From positions 107,501,965 to 107,565,964 of the forward strand of contig NC_081844.1 of NCBI RefSeq assembly GCF_963259705.1: DNA of 64,000 bases, read 5' to 3'. The DNA comes from Myotis daubentonii. Taxonomy: Eukaryota > Chordata > Mammalia > Chiroptera > Vespertilionidae. A program made the position numbers and the translations under genes. Shown here in pieces: positions 1 through 9,828 of this stretch (position 1 is the first letter of the stretch; each line of letters starts with the position of its first letter). Below the pieces are notes generated by a model. The model was not told where the DNA came from. It saw only the letters and a program-made list of their open reading frames with translations, and did no database searches.

Positions 1-690
1 GAGCACAATCTAGAGAAGACTTCTGGGAGCTGGAGACACAGCTACGAGCAAGTACAGGGGATCCCTGACTCACTGTGGCTCCGCGTGTGATGCTCCGACT
101 CTCCCACGGTGCGAGAGAACACGCTCAGGGGGAGCTGGCCTTTCAGTGCCGGATGCTGCCTTTCCCCGGCCAGTGATACGCGTAGTGACACACGGACCAT
201 CCTCTCTCGTGATGCCGGCAGCTCCCGGGCAGCCACGCGATCGCGAGGGTCAGCGCTGATGCCCTACAGCGGCGGCTTTCGGCCTCTGCCATCTCCCGGC
301 ACTTGTGCAGCGCGCCAGCACATGGGTTTTCCGCCAATCCGACCCCAAAAAGGCATCATTGTGATTCATTCAACACCGGACGGCTATTGTGGTGTTGGCT
401 GTTGTCATTGTTTTACTTCACAATCCAAGGGAGAGCGGTCAGGGCCCTGACGAAACAGTCAGGTGCCGCATGTTCTAGAAGTTCCTGTGGCACCGCCTGC
501 ACGGCTGTTTGAGGGCGCACTGTGCCGCCAGCCAGCGCTGCGTGCATTGTGCTCTGCGGGACGCCCGGTGCCTCCGGCTGCGGTGAGAGGAGGAAGGACA
601 GGCAGTGGCTGAGATGACGCCATGACCGCCCCGCTGCGGCAAATGCAAGTGCGAGAGTTCTGAGCACGCAGGCAGCAGGCTGAGCAGTGA
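1..690. other. Unique GC-rich sequence, no gene recognised
   Basis: This stretch is GC-rich with scattered CpGs and several short overlapping open frames on both strands (up to about 113 codons). None has a recognisable domain, a plausible exon structure or a poly(A) signal behind it. I see no young transposon. It may be an old, decayed repeat or plain single-copy DNA. Confidence 0.5.
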
Positions 691-835
691 TGCCCAGTGG
701 GTAGGTCAGGTGCGCTGAGTGCATTGTTTCTACTTACAGCGGGTTTATCGGGACGTCACCCCATCCAGAGTCGAGGAGCATCTGCAAAGCGTGTAGTGTG
801 TACGATAACACGCTACATGGTGTATAGTGTGTAAG
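690..835. repeat. Possible ancient interspersed repeat, family not assigned
   Basis: The segment around TTTATCGGGACGTCACCCCA and the following GAGGAGCATCTG recalls a motif common in old mammalian repeats, but I cannot name the family. It runs into two near copies of GTGTAGTGTGTA-like sequence separated by an ACGATAACACG segment. Recognition is from memory only. Confidence 0.3.
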
Positions 836-2050
836 ATAATGATAAAAGGCTTGGAGGAAAAGATAGAGGCAGAAGTGAGGGGTTGGCAGGGAAGACCTGG
901 GGCGTATGTATAGTCATTAAAAAAGCATCTTCCTTAAAACTGTCTTAGACCTTCATTGAACTCTTGAAAGTCAAGGACAAAGTTCATGAACTTGCTGTTG
1001 TACAACTGGCCATTCAGCTGATGAATCGTTGAGGGAACTGGCCTGCTAGGCCCAGGTGGGGGTAAGGGGGGGGGGGCAAGGGCATGGGGCAATCAGGGCA
1101 ACCTCACCCCGCTGAGCGGGCGACCGTCCCCAGAACTGGGATGAGACCGGAGAGCTTTGCCGGACAAATGGAGACAGAGAGGGAACCAGCAGGCCCTAGT
1201 CCACGCCTGTGATTCCGGCATCATTATCAACGGGTCCCTCTCAGTGTCCAGATCGGGAGGTAAGATTTGCGGACCGTGGGCTCCAGGTAGGGAGCTGATC
1301 CCCGGAGAGGGCCGTGAGCAGGGGGCTGATGCAGGGGAAGAACTCTCTGGAAGGAAATGGGCAGGCAAGCGCGCAGAACCTCCCTCTGCCCCCCTCAAAA
1401 TTCACACCAGCCCTTGGTGTCGCTCCCGGCACACAGCCACAGCCGGAAAGACGGGCGAGGACCCGCCCAGTGTCTGGGCCCGCGGACCACAGATTTCCAT
1501 GTTTTTAAATGGGCAATTACTGAAGTCACCACTCAACAAGAGAGACTAAATTAAAGGAATTAAATGGTTACTTAATGAAGCCATCTCCCTAATGAAACCA
1601 TCTTTGTCCGTCTTTGCAATGCAGAAAACATGCTATAATGTGTTGAGTGAGGCGGCGGCCCCTCCTCCTCTCTGAAGTCCTGGCGGGGGGTGGGGGGGGG
1701 GGGGTTGGGGTGGGAGGGGAGAGGGCAGGGGCGCAGCACCCTTCCCTTCCCTCCCTTCCCATCCGAGGCTTCCTTCCAGCTGGGGCTCCCTGGTCCAGGT
1801 CTGGGTGCCTCCTTCCCGCGGTTCCCAGCGGCAGGCTCCAGCGCGCCCCCGCGCGGCCACCGCCGAGAAGCGCACCTTCCGCAGAGGCAAAATCTGGTTT
1901 TGATTCCATTCGATTAAGTCAGGGGCTTAGAGTCTGGCTGGGAGTGAGGCTTGGTCCCCGGCACTTCAGAGACTATAAACAAGAACTTACAGGCTCGGGG
2001 GTGGGGCTGGGGGCACGTGGAGACAGATAACGACAAAGATGGGGTTAAGA
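836..2050. other. Unique sequence with a G-run and a CpG cluster
   Basis: No gene is seen. Two local features stand out. A strong G-run at 1681-1735 has many GGG/GGGG blocks and is able to form a G-quadruplex. A CpG cluster at about 1790-1885 includes the GCGCGCCCCCGCGCGG tract. The open frames here (up to 130 codons) follow from the low stop frequency of GC-rich DNA. Confidence 0.5.
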
Positions 2051-2054
2051 GTTA

Positions 2055-2150
2055 AGGAGTGGAGCCAGACTGTCTAAGTGACCTCTGCCGTCACTGCTAG
2101 AGGACTGCTGGACTTCGGGCAAGCCATTAACCTTCTAAGTGAGGGCGGGG
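2055..2150 (+). repeat. MIR SINE fragment
   Basis: The order of short matches (a GACCTCTGCC-like part, then GGGCAAGCCATTAACCTTCT) fits the MIR core, where the consensus reads roughly as a 'glance of clinical tests': gggcaag.ca.ttaacctct. It is diverged, as expected for an ancient mammal-wide SINE. Confidence 0.6.
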
Positions 2151-2220
2151 CTGACCTCCTGGATGTGCGAGGCTCCACGAGGCAACATTCAAAGTTGTCT
2201 TGGAACAGAGAATGTGCCCG

Positions 2221-2363
2221 GCCCGGCTGGTGTGGCTCAGGGGTGGAGCATCCACCTATGAACCAGGAGGTCATGGTTCAATTGCCGGCCAGGGCACATG
2301 CCCAGGTTGCCGGCTCGATCCTGCTTTAGGTCGACGCTCAACCACTGAGCCAGGCCGGCCGGG
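2221..2363. repeat. VES SINE head plus inverted second VES head (fold-back)
   Basis: Bases 2221-2321 are the plus-strand tRNA-derived head of a bat VES SINE (GCCCGGCTGGTGTGGCTCAG onward, through the B-box-like GGTTCAATTGCC and the GGCTCGATC segment). Instead of the usual TC-rich body, the sequence then turns into the reverse complement of a VES head at 2330-2363 (GACGCTCAACCACTGAGCC). The two heads are therefore inverted around a short spacer. No clear target duplication flanks the pair, so it is either a template-switch product or one SINE inserted in or recombined with another. Confidence 0.8.
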
Positions 2364-2794
2364 TTGCTGTAGCATGTTTATTAGCATCCCTACCCTCTGC
2401 CCGCTGGATGCCAGACAAAAGCGGGGAGTCCAGGCTGTGTAACTGTGAGACAGCGGTTCCGGGTTGGCATGTAGGCCCCTCCTCCCACGAAACAGCCTGG
2501 CTCTGATGTGGGAAAGGTCCCCAGGACCCCTACGAGGTTGGAATTTGCAGCAAAGGAAGTGGGACTGGAGAGCTGTTCCCAGGATCCACAATTCTGCTGC
2601 GCGCAGAAATCCCATGACAATCCTTGGAGTCTTATTAGAACATGGTTAGTTTATAAAAGATGCCTATTATACTCATCGTAAAATGAACATTACCATATGA
2701 AAGGAAAATTAATTTTTAAGTGCCACAAAAATCTCATATTCCTTGCATACGTCGGCTTTTATTGTTTGAGAGGTTACGTGTGGATCTTACACTC
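2364..2794. other. Unique sequence
   Basis: GC-rich to about 2640, then AT-rich. No gene and no recognised repeat is seen before the hAT element at 2795. Confidence 0.4.
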
Positions 2795-3019
2795 CAGGGG
2801 TCGGCAAACTGCAGCCCATGGGCCTAATCTGGCCGGCTGCCTGTTTTTATAAATAAAGTTTTATTGGCACACGGCCACAGCCATTCATTAACATTATTGT
2901 CTGTGGCTGCTTTTGCTCTGCAGCAGCAGAGCTGAGTAGTTGTGACAGAGACCACATGGCCTGCAGGACCTGAAGTATTTACTGTGTAGCCCTTTATGGA
3001 AAAAGTGACCTATCCCTGT
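2795..3019. mobile_element. Old non-autonomous hAT (Charlie-type) element
   Basis: Starts CAGGGGTCGGCAAACTGCAG and ends near AAAAAGTGACCTATCCCTG, a decayed inverted terminal repeat of the kind CAGGGGTCGGCAAACT. The interior (AATAAAGTTTTATTGGCAC, then TGAGTAGTTGTGACAGAGAC) matches a very common eutherian hAT MITE that I recognise but do not name with certainty. The flanking 8-mers TTACACTC and TCACACAC agree at 6 of 8 positions, consistent with an aged 8-bp target duplication. Confidence 0.85.
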
Positions 3020-3090
3020 CACACACACGCACACACACATGCACATGCACACACACACACACGCACACACACATGCACATGCACACACTG
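3020..3090. repeat. (CA)n microsatellite with GCACATG interruptions
   Basis: About 70 bases of CA repeats, containing two near-identical blocks with ATGCACATGCAC interruptions. The array starts exactly at the 3' end of the hAT element. Confidence 0.95.
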
Positions 3091-3214
3091 CCCACAAAAC
3101 TTCAATTGTATTGTACTATTTTTGCAATGGCCCAGATAAAATTTAATATAATCGGGACAGCAGGTCACAGGGGTTCTCTGCGGACTGAACACGCTCACAG
3201 CCACTGTCTCACCG

Positions 3215-3330
3215 GATCATCATGACACCAGCCGCGGGAGGGAGGTACCATTATCCCCAAATTCAGAAGAATCCACCGAGGCCAAGAAAGGTCACAGCCG
3301 GTAAAGCCAGGGCTGGAATGCACAGTCTTG
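3215..3330 (-). repeat. MIR SINE fragment (reverse)
   Basis: The run ACCATTATCCCCAAATTCAG followed by GAGGCCAAGAAAGGTCACAG and AGCCAGGGCTGGAA follows the reverse MIR layout (ccattttacagatgaggaaac, then gaggccaagagaggt, then cagagctggga). It is diverged but in the right order. Confidence 0.7.
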
Positions 3331-3602
3331 TTCTTGGTTCTATGATCGTGCCTCACGTATCTACCTGCCCCGAGCGTGCTTCTGTCCTACGTGTGCTCCA
3401 TCTTGCAGGTTTACTTTGGGGTAATTTTACTGTAAGTTAATTTTTCTAAACATTCAGCCCTTTAGTAACTGGGGCAGATGTTTAAAAGCCCCTTTTTTGG
3501 TTGGATTGTTTAGTGACTGAGGGTAGAAACTTCCCCAAACCAAGGCGACTTAATCTTTCCCTTTTAGTAAATCCAGGCAGACATATAAGCTGCTCATTGT
3601 TC

Positions 3603-3678
3603 TATAAATATGAGCGCTGAATCCATCACATGAGCCCGCGAGCAAGAAAACCAGGCCAGCGTAGCATCTGAAGGTAAG
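3603..3678 (+). promoter_or_regulatory. Putative TATA box followed by a short exon-like segment and splice donor
   Basis: TATAAATA lies at 3603-3610. About 64 bases downstream of it is a strong splice-donor match, CTGAAG|GTAAGG, with the GT at 3674-3675. A start site about 30 bases after the TATA would give a non-coding first exon of roughly 40 bases. This spacing is typical of TATA-driven genes, but both motifs are short and could occur by chance, and no downstream coding exon was recognised. Confidence 0.2.
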
Positions 3679-3679
3679 G

Positions 3680-5053
3680 GCGATGAGTGGGACTTGCATA
3701 GCTGGGTTGTTGGGGAAATAAGCTGTTTTTGCTCAGGGACAGTATTAGCTCGAGGAGGTGTTATGTCCGTAGGCCTTTGTTAAAGGGGGATGTCTGGAGA
3801 GAGGGGGAGAAGGTTCTGTGGTCAAAACAATTGGGGAAACACCGGTTTAAACACAGATAAAACAGGTTTCCGCTGCAGGACTTCTCAGAGCCTTTAAGAT
3901 GCTGACACGCATGTAACTTTCTAAGGGGCCAAAGCAATGCAGCACTTGACAACCTCTCTCAAGGGTGGATGGTGGCGGGCTTATTTCTAGAAGTATCTTC
4001 AAGGATTACGCCATAGAAACATCTGGAATCTGTGCAATGTCCTATGTGCTGAGCTGGTCACATGATGCAGCCACCCAACAGGGGTCATTCCTGCCCCCAC
4101 TTCACAGATGGACAGCCAGGCCGGGCCGTCCATGCCAGCCTGCACCCCCGCTGCGTCCCCCACCCACCCTGGGCTGGGCCTCCCTCATTAATCCAGTGGG
4201 TCAGTCCCTTTGGCTTCGTACAGAAATCAATGGCTAAAATGGTTTCACTGTGTCACTGAGTTTGTTGGACTCTTGCCTGAGAGACTGACCTACTGTGGGT
4301 CGGGCACGATCTACCGCAGCTGAAGCAGCCATCGTCTTTCTGGCCGACGCATGGCCGTTATGAAGTCAGCACGGCCCCATGGTTCTCGCTCTCGGTCCTA
4401 AACCTGGGGCTGGTCCCTGCAAAGTCACACAGAAGCCGAGGTGCTGCCGAAGCCACAGAAACTCTCCCGCATAGAGGCACCAGATCTCGCAGGGGGACTG
4501 GCCTTGCCCCCACAGGAAACCCTCTTATGTAGGTATATTTAGAATTTTTGGTTGCAAGCGCAGAAACCCAACAACTAATAAAGAGAGGACTTTCCCTGGC
4601 ATATGGCTTGAAGGAAGGGCTGGAGAACCAAGCCTCAGGAAGGGCAGTTTCTCATGTGGAATCAGGACCGATCAGAACCAGGGCATGGAATGTTCTAGAA
4701 CACTGTTTCGGCCTCCTTTCTTGGCTTTTCTCTGTAGGCAGCTCTAGTCAGACTGTCTCTCCTGAGGTGTGACACACGGCGACATGGTCTGAGGGTTTTA
4801 GTGCCACAGTTTTGGGCCCTGATACTAAGCGGCATGGTTTCTGATCCCAACCTGAAGTCCCAGGGAAGGCGCTCATTGGCCCAGGTGACCACGCTGGAAC
4901 TCACCAGGGACAGGGGGGCGGGAGTGGGAAGTCACAGGGTCTTCACAGAGAGGCTCTGATTGCAGGGCAGAGCAGACATCCCCACGGACGCCCATGACGG
5001 CCAGACGGGTCTCAAATGCTGACTGGTTTTTACTTCGCTTGCGAAAGCAGTTC
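3680..5053. other. Unique sequence
   Basis: No gene or clear young repeat. Composition is mixed, with an AT-poor middle (about 4080-4200). The open frames are short and lack recognisable domains. Confidence 0.4.
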
Positions 5054-5061
5054 GTCTAGGA

Positions 5062-5717
5062 CAGTGGTCGGCAAACTCATTCGTCAACAGAGCCAAATAT
5101 CAATGGTACAACAATTGAAATTTCTTTTGAGAGTCAAATTTTTTAAACTTAAACTATATAGGTAGGTACATTCAACTTTAAATTCACGGTTTTCGTCTTC
5201 TGTTTTTCTTTGCTTCTTCTTTGTAGCCATCTCAAACGGGGCACCTAAAAAATGTTTCATTTTATAATAATAAAGCCACCAACATGAAAGAATTACAATT
5301 CTTAAATTGATGACCAAAATACCTGTAGGATTTGCAGCTGGTTGGAAAAGTACAGGTAACTTTATGCTTCGAGTAGGTACTTTTGTCACCCGCGCGCGGT
5401 TTGCGGACGTGACTAGCACTAACCACTGCACAGTGAGACTGCTGACTGACTGGCTCACTCAACCCGCGCACGAATCGCATGGGCCTACCCTGAGCACATA
5501 TCCTGCTGCCCGCCCCACCGACCTACACACCCCACTTCTTCTAACGTCACTTCTTCAAAATAGACTCACCCAGGCCGAAAACCGACTTCTGCGCATGGGC
5601 CACGAAGTTTCCATCGCACTGTATGTGCGCGCCCGCACGTGGTATTTTGTGGAAGAGCCACACTCAAGGGGCCAAAGAGCCGCATGTGGCTCGTGGGCCG
5701 CGGTTTGCCAACCACTG
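5062..5717. mobile_element. Non-autonomous hAT element, 656 bp, with perfect 8-bp TSD
   Basis: The element begins CAGTGGTCGGCAAACTCATT and ends GCGGTTTGCCAACCACTG, inverted terminal repeats of a bat nhAT family. It is flanked on both sides by GTCTAGGA (5054-5061 and 5718-5725), a perfect 8-bp target duplication. Subterminal sequence includes GAGCCAAATATCAA-like and GAGCCGCATGTGGCTCG motifs. The interior (about 5180-5640) carries a CpG-rich tract but no intact transposase frame. The shared termini with the copy at 46463 indicate one family. The undamaged TSD argues for a recent insertion. Confidence 0.92.
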
Positions 5718-5725
5718 GTCTAGGA

Positions 5726-6189
5726 TAATAGATTGCTATGGCACAGAAGTTAAAAATTATCTTTCTCATGAAAAAGCCACTAACAGGTAATGTTTAACTG
5801 GGGCTCACAATGGTGTCGCCTGAGGGTCCCGGGAGGAGAAGGGCCTGGCACGTGGTTAGCACAATGGTAGGTGCTTTCCTTAGGAAAAAAGGGTTGGTTG
5901 TCTAGTTGGGGTATGAGGCTCCTGAGTGTGTGCACGTCTCTGGGGGCCCCCAAGAGTGGAGCCCCGGAGCACGCATCCCGCGGGGCCAGATTCCCCTACC
6001 CTTGGCCTGAAACCCCCGGGCGACGTGCAGGCAGCTGTTTCCTGCGACAACTCCTTCCGCAGAGAAGGGCTCCATTTCCCAGGAAAGGTTCATTTCATCA
6101 AATCCAGAGACGTCTCCGCTTCCTCACGGAACAGGCCTCCCCGTTCTCTGTCCCACCCCCGCTGTCACTTCCCCCAAAGGCAGGCAGTC
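5726..6189. other. Unique sequence leading into a CpG island
   Basis: GC content and CpG density rise from about 5930. The 291-codon and 146-codon open frames that start here run through the CpG island and reflect composition. No domain is recognisable. Confidence 0.4.
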
Positions 6190-6560
6190 ACCATCGGGCT
6201 TCCTGGGCCGCGGGTGACAGGTCGGCGCCAGCCCCGTGGCCTGGAGCCACGCGGAGCCCCAGCAGCCATCCCCCCCCCCCCCAGGCGCACGGAGGCAGGT
6301 GGTCTCCATGACGGACAGACGCTCCGATTCACCGCGAGGACCGGCACTGAGCGCAGTGAAGCCGGCCTTCGGAGCCGGGAACGCAGGCCTGCGCCCCCGA
6401 GCACCGCCCGTCTCTCGCTCAGGTCTCTGTCCCTAAAATGGCAAGGCCGTGGGTTTGGGGGAGTCCCCGGGGCGCGCTGCCTGACGCCCGGCCGCGCTGG
6501 ACCCGGGGAACCGCCGCCCGCCGCCAGCCCTTCAGTCGGAGGCCGGGTGCTCTCTGAGCA
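6190..6560. promoter_or_regulatory. CpG island
   Basis: By hand count there are roughly 40 CpG dinucleotides in about 360 bases at about two-thirds GC, so CpG is close to its chance expectation rather than depleted as elsewhere in mammalian DNA. Dense parts are 6361-6415 and 6481-6540. This is the expected signature of an unmethylated promoter or orphan island. No TATA box or recognisable first exon is seen, so its transcript, if any, is unknown. The adjacent block at 6560-6700 looks conserved. Confidence 0.65.
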
Positions 6561-6705
6561 CCGCTTTTCTCTAATCAGGCTGTTCTTCACTGGGGCCGCT
6601 TTAATTAAGGGGCCGCTGTCAACACGAAACATATGTTCCGAAGTCTCGCTTTGCTTACTAATGACGCCGGGATTATTAAGTCTGGAAGGAATTTCCAGGG
6701 CCGCG
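6560..6705. promoter_or_regulatory. Candidate conserved non-coding element
   Basis: Next to the CpG island the sequence becomes AT-rich and motif-dense: TCTAATCAGG, CTTTAATTAAGGGG, TACTAATGAC and GGATTATTAAG, all homeodomain-type TAAT cores. There are few CpGs and no repeat signature. Texture alone suggests an enhancer-like element, and no alignment was possible. Confidence 0.3.
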
Positions 6706-6923
6706 TGCTGGGCCCCTGCCTCGCCGGCCCACTCCCCACCCCTCAGCTTTCACCCCCCGCCCCCCCTTTCCTCCACAGGCTGCCCTCGGAAACTGACCTA
6801 GGAGAGCCATCGGTCGGGATCAACATTCAGGTTTCATGTCCTGGAACAGGGTTTGAGCGCCTCCTTTCCTTTGGATCCAGGCTATAATGGGAATTTCCTT
6901 CAAACACACTCTGTATACAGTTA

Positions 6924-7095
6924 TCATATACACACACTCACGTATCCCACACATGTGCACAGGTATCTGCAGGCTCCCCCGTCCCACATGTGTATATTAT
7001 ACACACGTGTACATACAGATGTACACAGTACATGTGAGCGTGTATATGCATATGTATACATGTATGTGTACATATGAGTATAAACATACACACAT
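6924..7095. repeat. Degenerate CA/TATG-rich microsatellite
   Basis: Alternating purine-pyrimidine sequence (ACACACTCACGT, then TATATGCATATGTATACATG) over about 170 bases. It can adopt Z-like or cruciform structure. It yields short Tyr/His/Val-rich open frames that are not genes. Confidence 0.85.
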
Positions 7096-7408
7096 TTCCC
7101 CCTGTGTGTGAATTGAAGACGAGGGCAGACCGACCCCCTGGGGGCTGAGCTCAGGATCTTCCCAGTTGTCCCAGGTGCGGCCAGACCTTCTCGAAAGACC
7201 CCAGTGGTATCTGCAGCCTGTGAGCGGCCTCCCCGAGTGTGAGCTGGACCTGGTGACTTGCTTCCAGCCAACAGAACGCAGCACCAATGAGGCTGTCGCT
7301 TCCGAGAGCAGTGGCCACCGGCACTCGCCCCCCGTCCTGACTGCGCGGACGGAGCAGCTGCCGGTGCAGAGCCCCTGAGGCCGGCACTGGGCCAGGCACT
7401 GGGGGAGC
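7096..7408. other. Unique GC-rich sequence
   Basis: A plus-strand frame at 7166-7378 and overlapping minus-strand frames have no recognisable product. No repeat was seen. Confidence 0.4.
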
Positions 7409-7416
7409 CCTTAGCC

Positions 7417-7629
7417 CAGCCGTGGGCAAACTACGGCCCGCGGGCCGCATCCTGCCCGTTTGAAATGAATAAAACTAAAAAAAAAAAGACCGTACCCTTT
7501 TATGTAATGATGTTTACTTTGAATTTATATTCGTTCACACAAACACTCCATCCACGCTTTTGTTCCGGCCCTCCGGTCCAGTTTAAGAGCCCATTGTGGC
7601 CCTCGAGTCAAAAAGTTTGCCCACCCCTG
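7417..7629. mobile_element. Non-autonomous hAT element, 213 bp, with perfect 8-bp TSD
   Basis: The ends CAGCCGTGGGCAAACTACGG and AGTTTGCCCACCCCTG form imperfect inverted terminal repeats. CCTTAGCC is duplicated exactly on both sides (7409-7416 and 7630-7637). The interior is AT-rich and too short to code. It belongs to a different hAT family from the elements at 5062 and 23562. Confidence 0.92.
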
Positions 7630-7637
7630 CCTTAGCC

Positions 7638-8103
7638 TAGCAGCCACTCGAGAGCCAGGAAGCAAATTCACCCCCGCTGGGCCTTGAGCTGACCACGGCC
7701 CTGGTCGCCTCCATCTCGCAGCCTCGTGTGACCCCAGGTATGGAGGGCCCAGCGAGGCTGTGCCCAGATTCCTGCCCTTCAGAGATTGGGAGGTAAGGAA
7801 TGTAGGGTGTCTTGATTTATGGTAATCAAGACTCTGCCCAATAGATAACCTATTATGGCTCTGCCCCATAGATAATCCTAAGCAATTTATTTTGGCTCCT
7901 AAATTACAAACGCCTCAAGTACCACCCCTGGCAAGCGGCAGAAGACAGACCCTCTGGAGAGTGAAGTGGCCGCGCGTGCTGCGGCCTCAGAGCTCTGCGG
8001 TGAGCATGAGAGGGCCTTTGCTGTGCGGCAGCCCAGGCGCTGCTACATCAGCCTCAGCTCTTATCACCACTGACTCCTCAAGCTTGGGTTTATTTGTTTA
8101 CTT
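7638..8103. other. Unique sequence
   Basis: Contains a local doublet around 7808-7882, where AATAGATAACCTATTATGGCT and a CATAGATAATCCT-type copy recur about 34 bases apart. No gene is seen. Confidence 0.35.
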
Positions 8104-8320
8104 ATTTTAAAACATATTTTTATTGATTCCCAAGAGGGAGGGAGAGGAGAGAGAGCTGGAAACATCAATGATGAGAGAGAACCATTGATCAGCTGCCTCC
8201 TGCCCGCCTCACATTGGGGATCAAGCCTGCCACCCAGACATGTGCCCCGACTGGGAATCAAACTGTGACCTCCGGGTTCATAGGTCGATGCTCAACCACT
8301 GAGCCACCTGGCCTGGCTCA
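8104..8320 (-). mobile_element. VES SINE (reverse)
   Basis: In plus-strand order: ATTTTTATTGATT tail end, GA-rich body, ACCATTGATCAGCTGCCTCC, then the reversed tRNA-like head GATGCTCAACCACTGAGCC. Full-length orientation is minus. Partial flanking similarity (TCAAGC...GGGTT) suggests a target duplication, but it is not exact. Confidence 0.93.
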
Positions 8321-8675
8321 AGCCCCGGGTTAAATCCCCCTCCATGCAGACTGGGCTCAGTCCCTCACCGCTCCCACCAGGGAGAGTTCATCAGCCCTTT
8401 CATCCGGAGCTCACGACACACCTACCAGGACCCTTGCCACTGTGGGCTGCAGTTGGTTGCTTTTTATGTCGGACCCCCTCCTCCCCATTACTCTGCGTCT
8501 GCAGCACGCAGCCAAAGGCCTCCCGGAAGCCAGCGGAGGGAACCCACCCTTTCTACCTTTCTGTTCCAGGTACAGAGAGAGTTTGAAATCACCTTTCCCC
8601 TGGGGGCACGAAGAGAAAGATGTTTCTGGTTTTGTTGTCTTCAGAGGCGGAGAGCACCACCTTGATGACCTCCGT

Positions 8676-8790
8676 ATCAGTCGTTGGAACTGCTATGGCA
8701 AAATACTGTAAACTGGGTGGCTTTTCATCAATAGAAATGTGTGAGTGTATCGCCCAGGTCTGGAGGCTGACAGGCCCAAGAGAACGGTGC
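8676..8790 (-). repeat. Fragment of an old MaLR-type LTR (reverse)
   Basis: The order GTATCAGTCGTTGGAACTGC, AAACTGGGTGGCTT, then GGTCTGGAGGCTGACAGGCC resembles the reverse complement of the 3' end of MST/MLT-like LTRs (tattagtc...ctgctat...agactgggt...tctggaggct). It is short and diverged. Confidence 0.5.
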
Positions 8791-8809
8791 TGGCTGGTGG
8801 GAGCTCTCC

Positions 8810-9145
8810 TGCTGGGATTTTGATTGGGATCACGCTGACGCTACAGACCAAGTTGGGAAGAACTGCCATTGTGACAATATTGAGCCTCCTTATCCATGAA
8901 CATGGGATATCTCTCCATTTATTTGATTCGTCAATCAGAGGCTTGCAGTTTTCCTTGTATACATTTTGTATGTCTCCTTTTTATTCATGCCTAAGCACTC
9001 AATTTTTTAGGGCACTAATGTGAATGGTATTGCACTTCTAATTTAAAATTCCGCTTGTTCATTGTAAATGTGCAGAGAAGCAACTGAATTTTGTGTATTA
9101 ACTTGTATCTTGTGATTCTGCTGTAATCTATTGTTAGATCCTGGA
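8810..9145 (-). mobile_element. L1 ORF2 fragment (reverse)
   Basis: The plus-strand text GGGATTTTGATTGGGATCAC, then ACAATATTGAGCCTCCTTAT, CCATGAACATGGGATATCTC and, near the end, TTTTGTGTATTAACTTGTAT follows the well-known reverse complement of L1 ORF2 in order and spacing. It is interrupted by many stops and is an inactive fragment. Confidence 0.8.
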
Positions 9146-9586
9146 CTCATTTTTTTTAAAGTTTTAATTATTTTCCACAGAAATACATGCACATTGCATT
9201 AAAAAATGAAATATTGCGCAAAGACTCATGGCCAATGGTTCCTTTCTCCACAGGATCTGTTCCCCAGAAGCAATTACTTTAATCTTTTACAAGCTGTTTC
9301 TTTTACTTATAAAAGCATATTTAGTAAAATATGCTCATTCAGGGAGCCCTCGATTTATTGTTTTTAGCCATTTTCACTGGCTTCCTGTTATGACATGCAG
9401 GATATTAGCTTTCAAATTCCCCCTTCCCCCCACCATCCTAAAATTGTTCTATCACGATTTTTGGTAAAACACATTTTCAATGTTTATATGATTGTATACT
9501 GCTGAGTCAAATTTTGAGGATAATTATATTCCCACTTCTGTTTTTCCTAGTTATCACTTCCCTCACTCATAATTTTTAAAAATTTT
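9146..9586. other. AT-rich sequence, probably old repeat
   Basis: AT-rich, stop-dense sequence between the L1 fragment and a VES SINE. It may be more old LINE material, but I could not match it. Confidence 0.35.
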
Positions 9587-9628
9587 AATCCTCACCTGAG
9601 GATATGTTTTTATTGATTTTTTAAAAAA

Positions 9629-9670
<42 letters not shown>

Positions 9671-9828
9671 TCATTGTGAGAGAGAAATATCAATTGGTTG
9701 CCACCCGAACACACCCTGATGAGGGATCAAATCTGCAAGTGAGGTAAGTGTCTTGATTGGGAATCGAACCCACAAACGTTTGGTGCAGGGGGTGACACTC
9801 CAACCAACTGAGCCGCCCGGCCAGGCCT
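9587..9828 (-). mobile_element. VES-type SINE (reverse) with (GA)n expansion
   Basis: The tail end reads AATCCTCACCTGAGGATATG, followed by TTTTTATTGATT, a pure (GA)n run at about 9632-9666, and the reversed head (GGGAATCGAACCCACAAACG, CAACCAACTGAGCCGCCCGG). The TAATCCTCACC...GAGGATAT terminus is shared with the copies at 15202 and 37275 and marks a subfamily distinct from the short-tailed VES copies. Confidence 0.9.

Noticed and set aside
2221..2363. tRNA gene
   Set aside because: The A-box and B-box-like parts belong to a VES SINE head; the tRNA-like fold is incomplete and the sequence turns into a reversed SINE head. The same applies to all other VES copies in the window.
5926..6801. 291-codon open frame across the CpG island
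   Set aside because: GC-rich composition lowers stop frequency; no domain, no start context and no splice structure. The minus strand is also open.
8810..9145. Host protein exon
   Set aside because: The text follows reversed L1 ORF2 in order and contains many stops.
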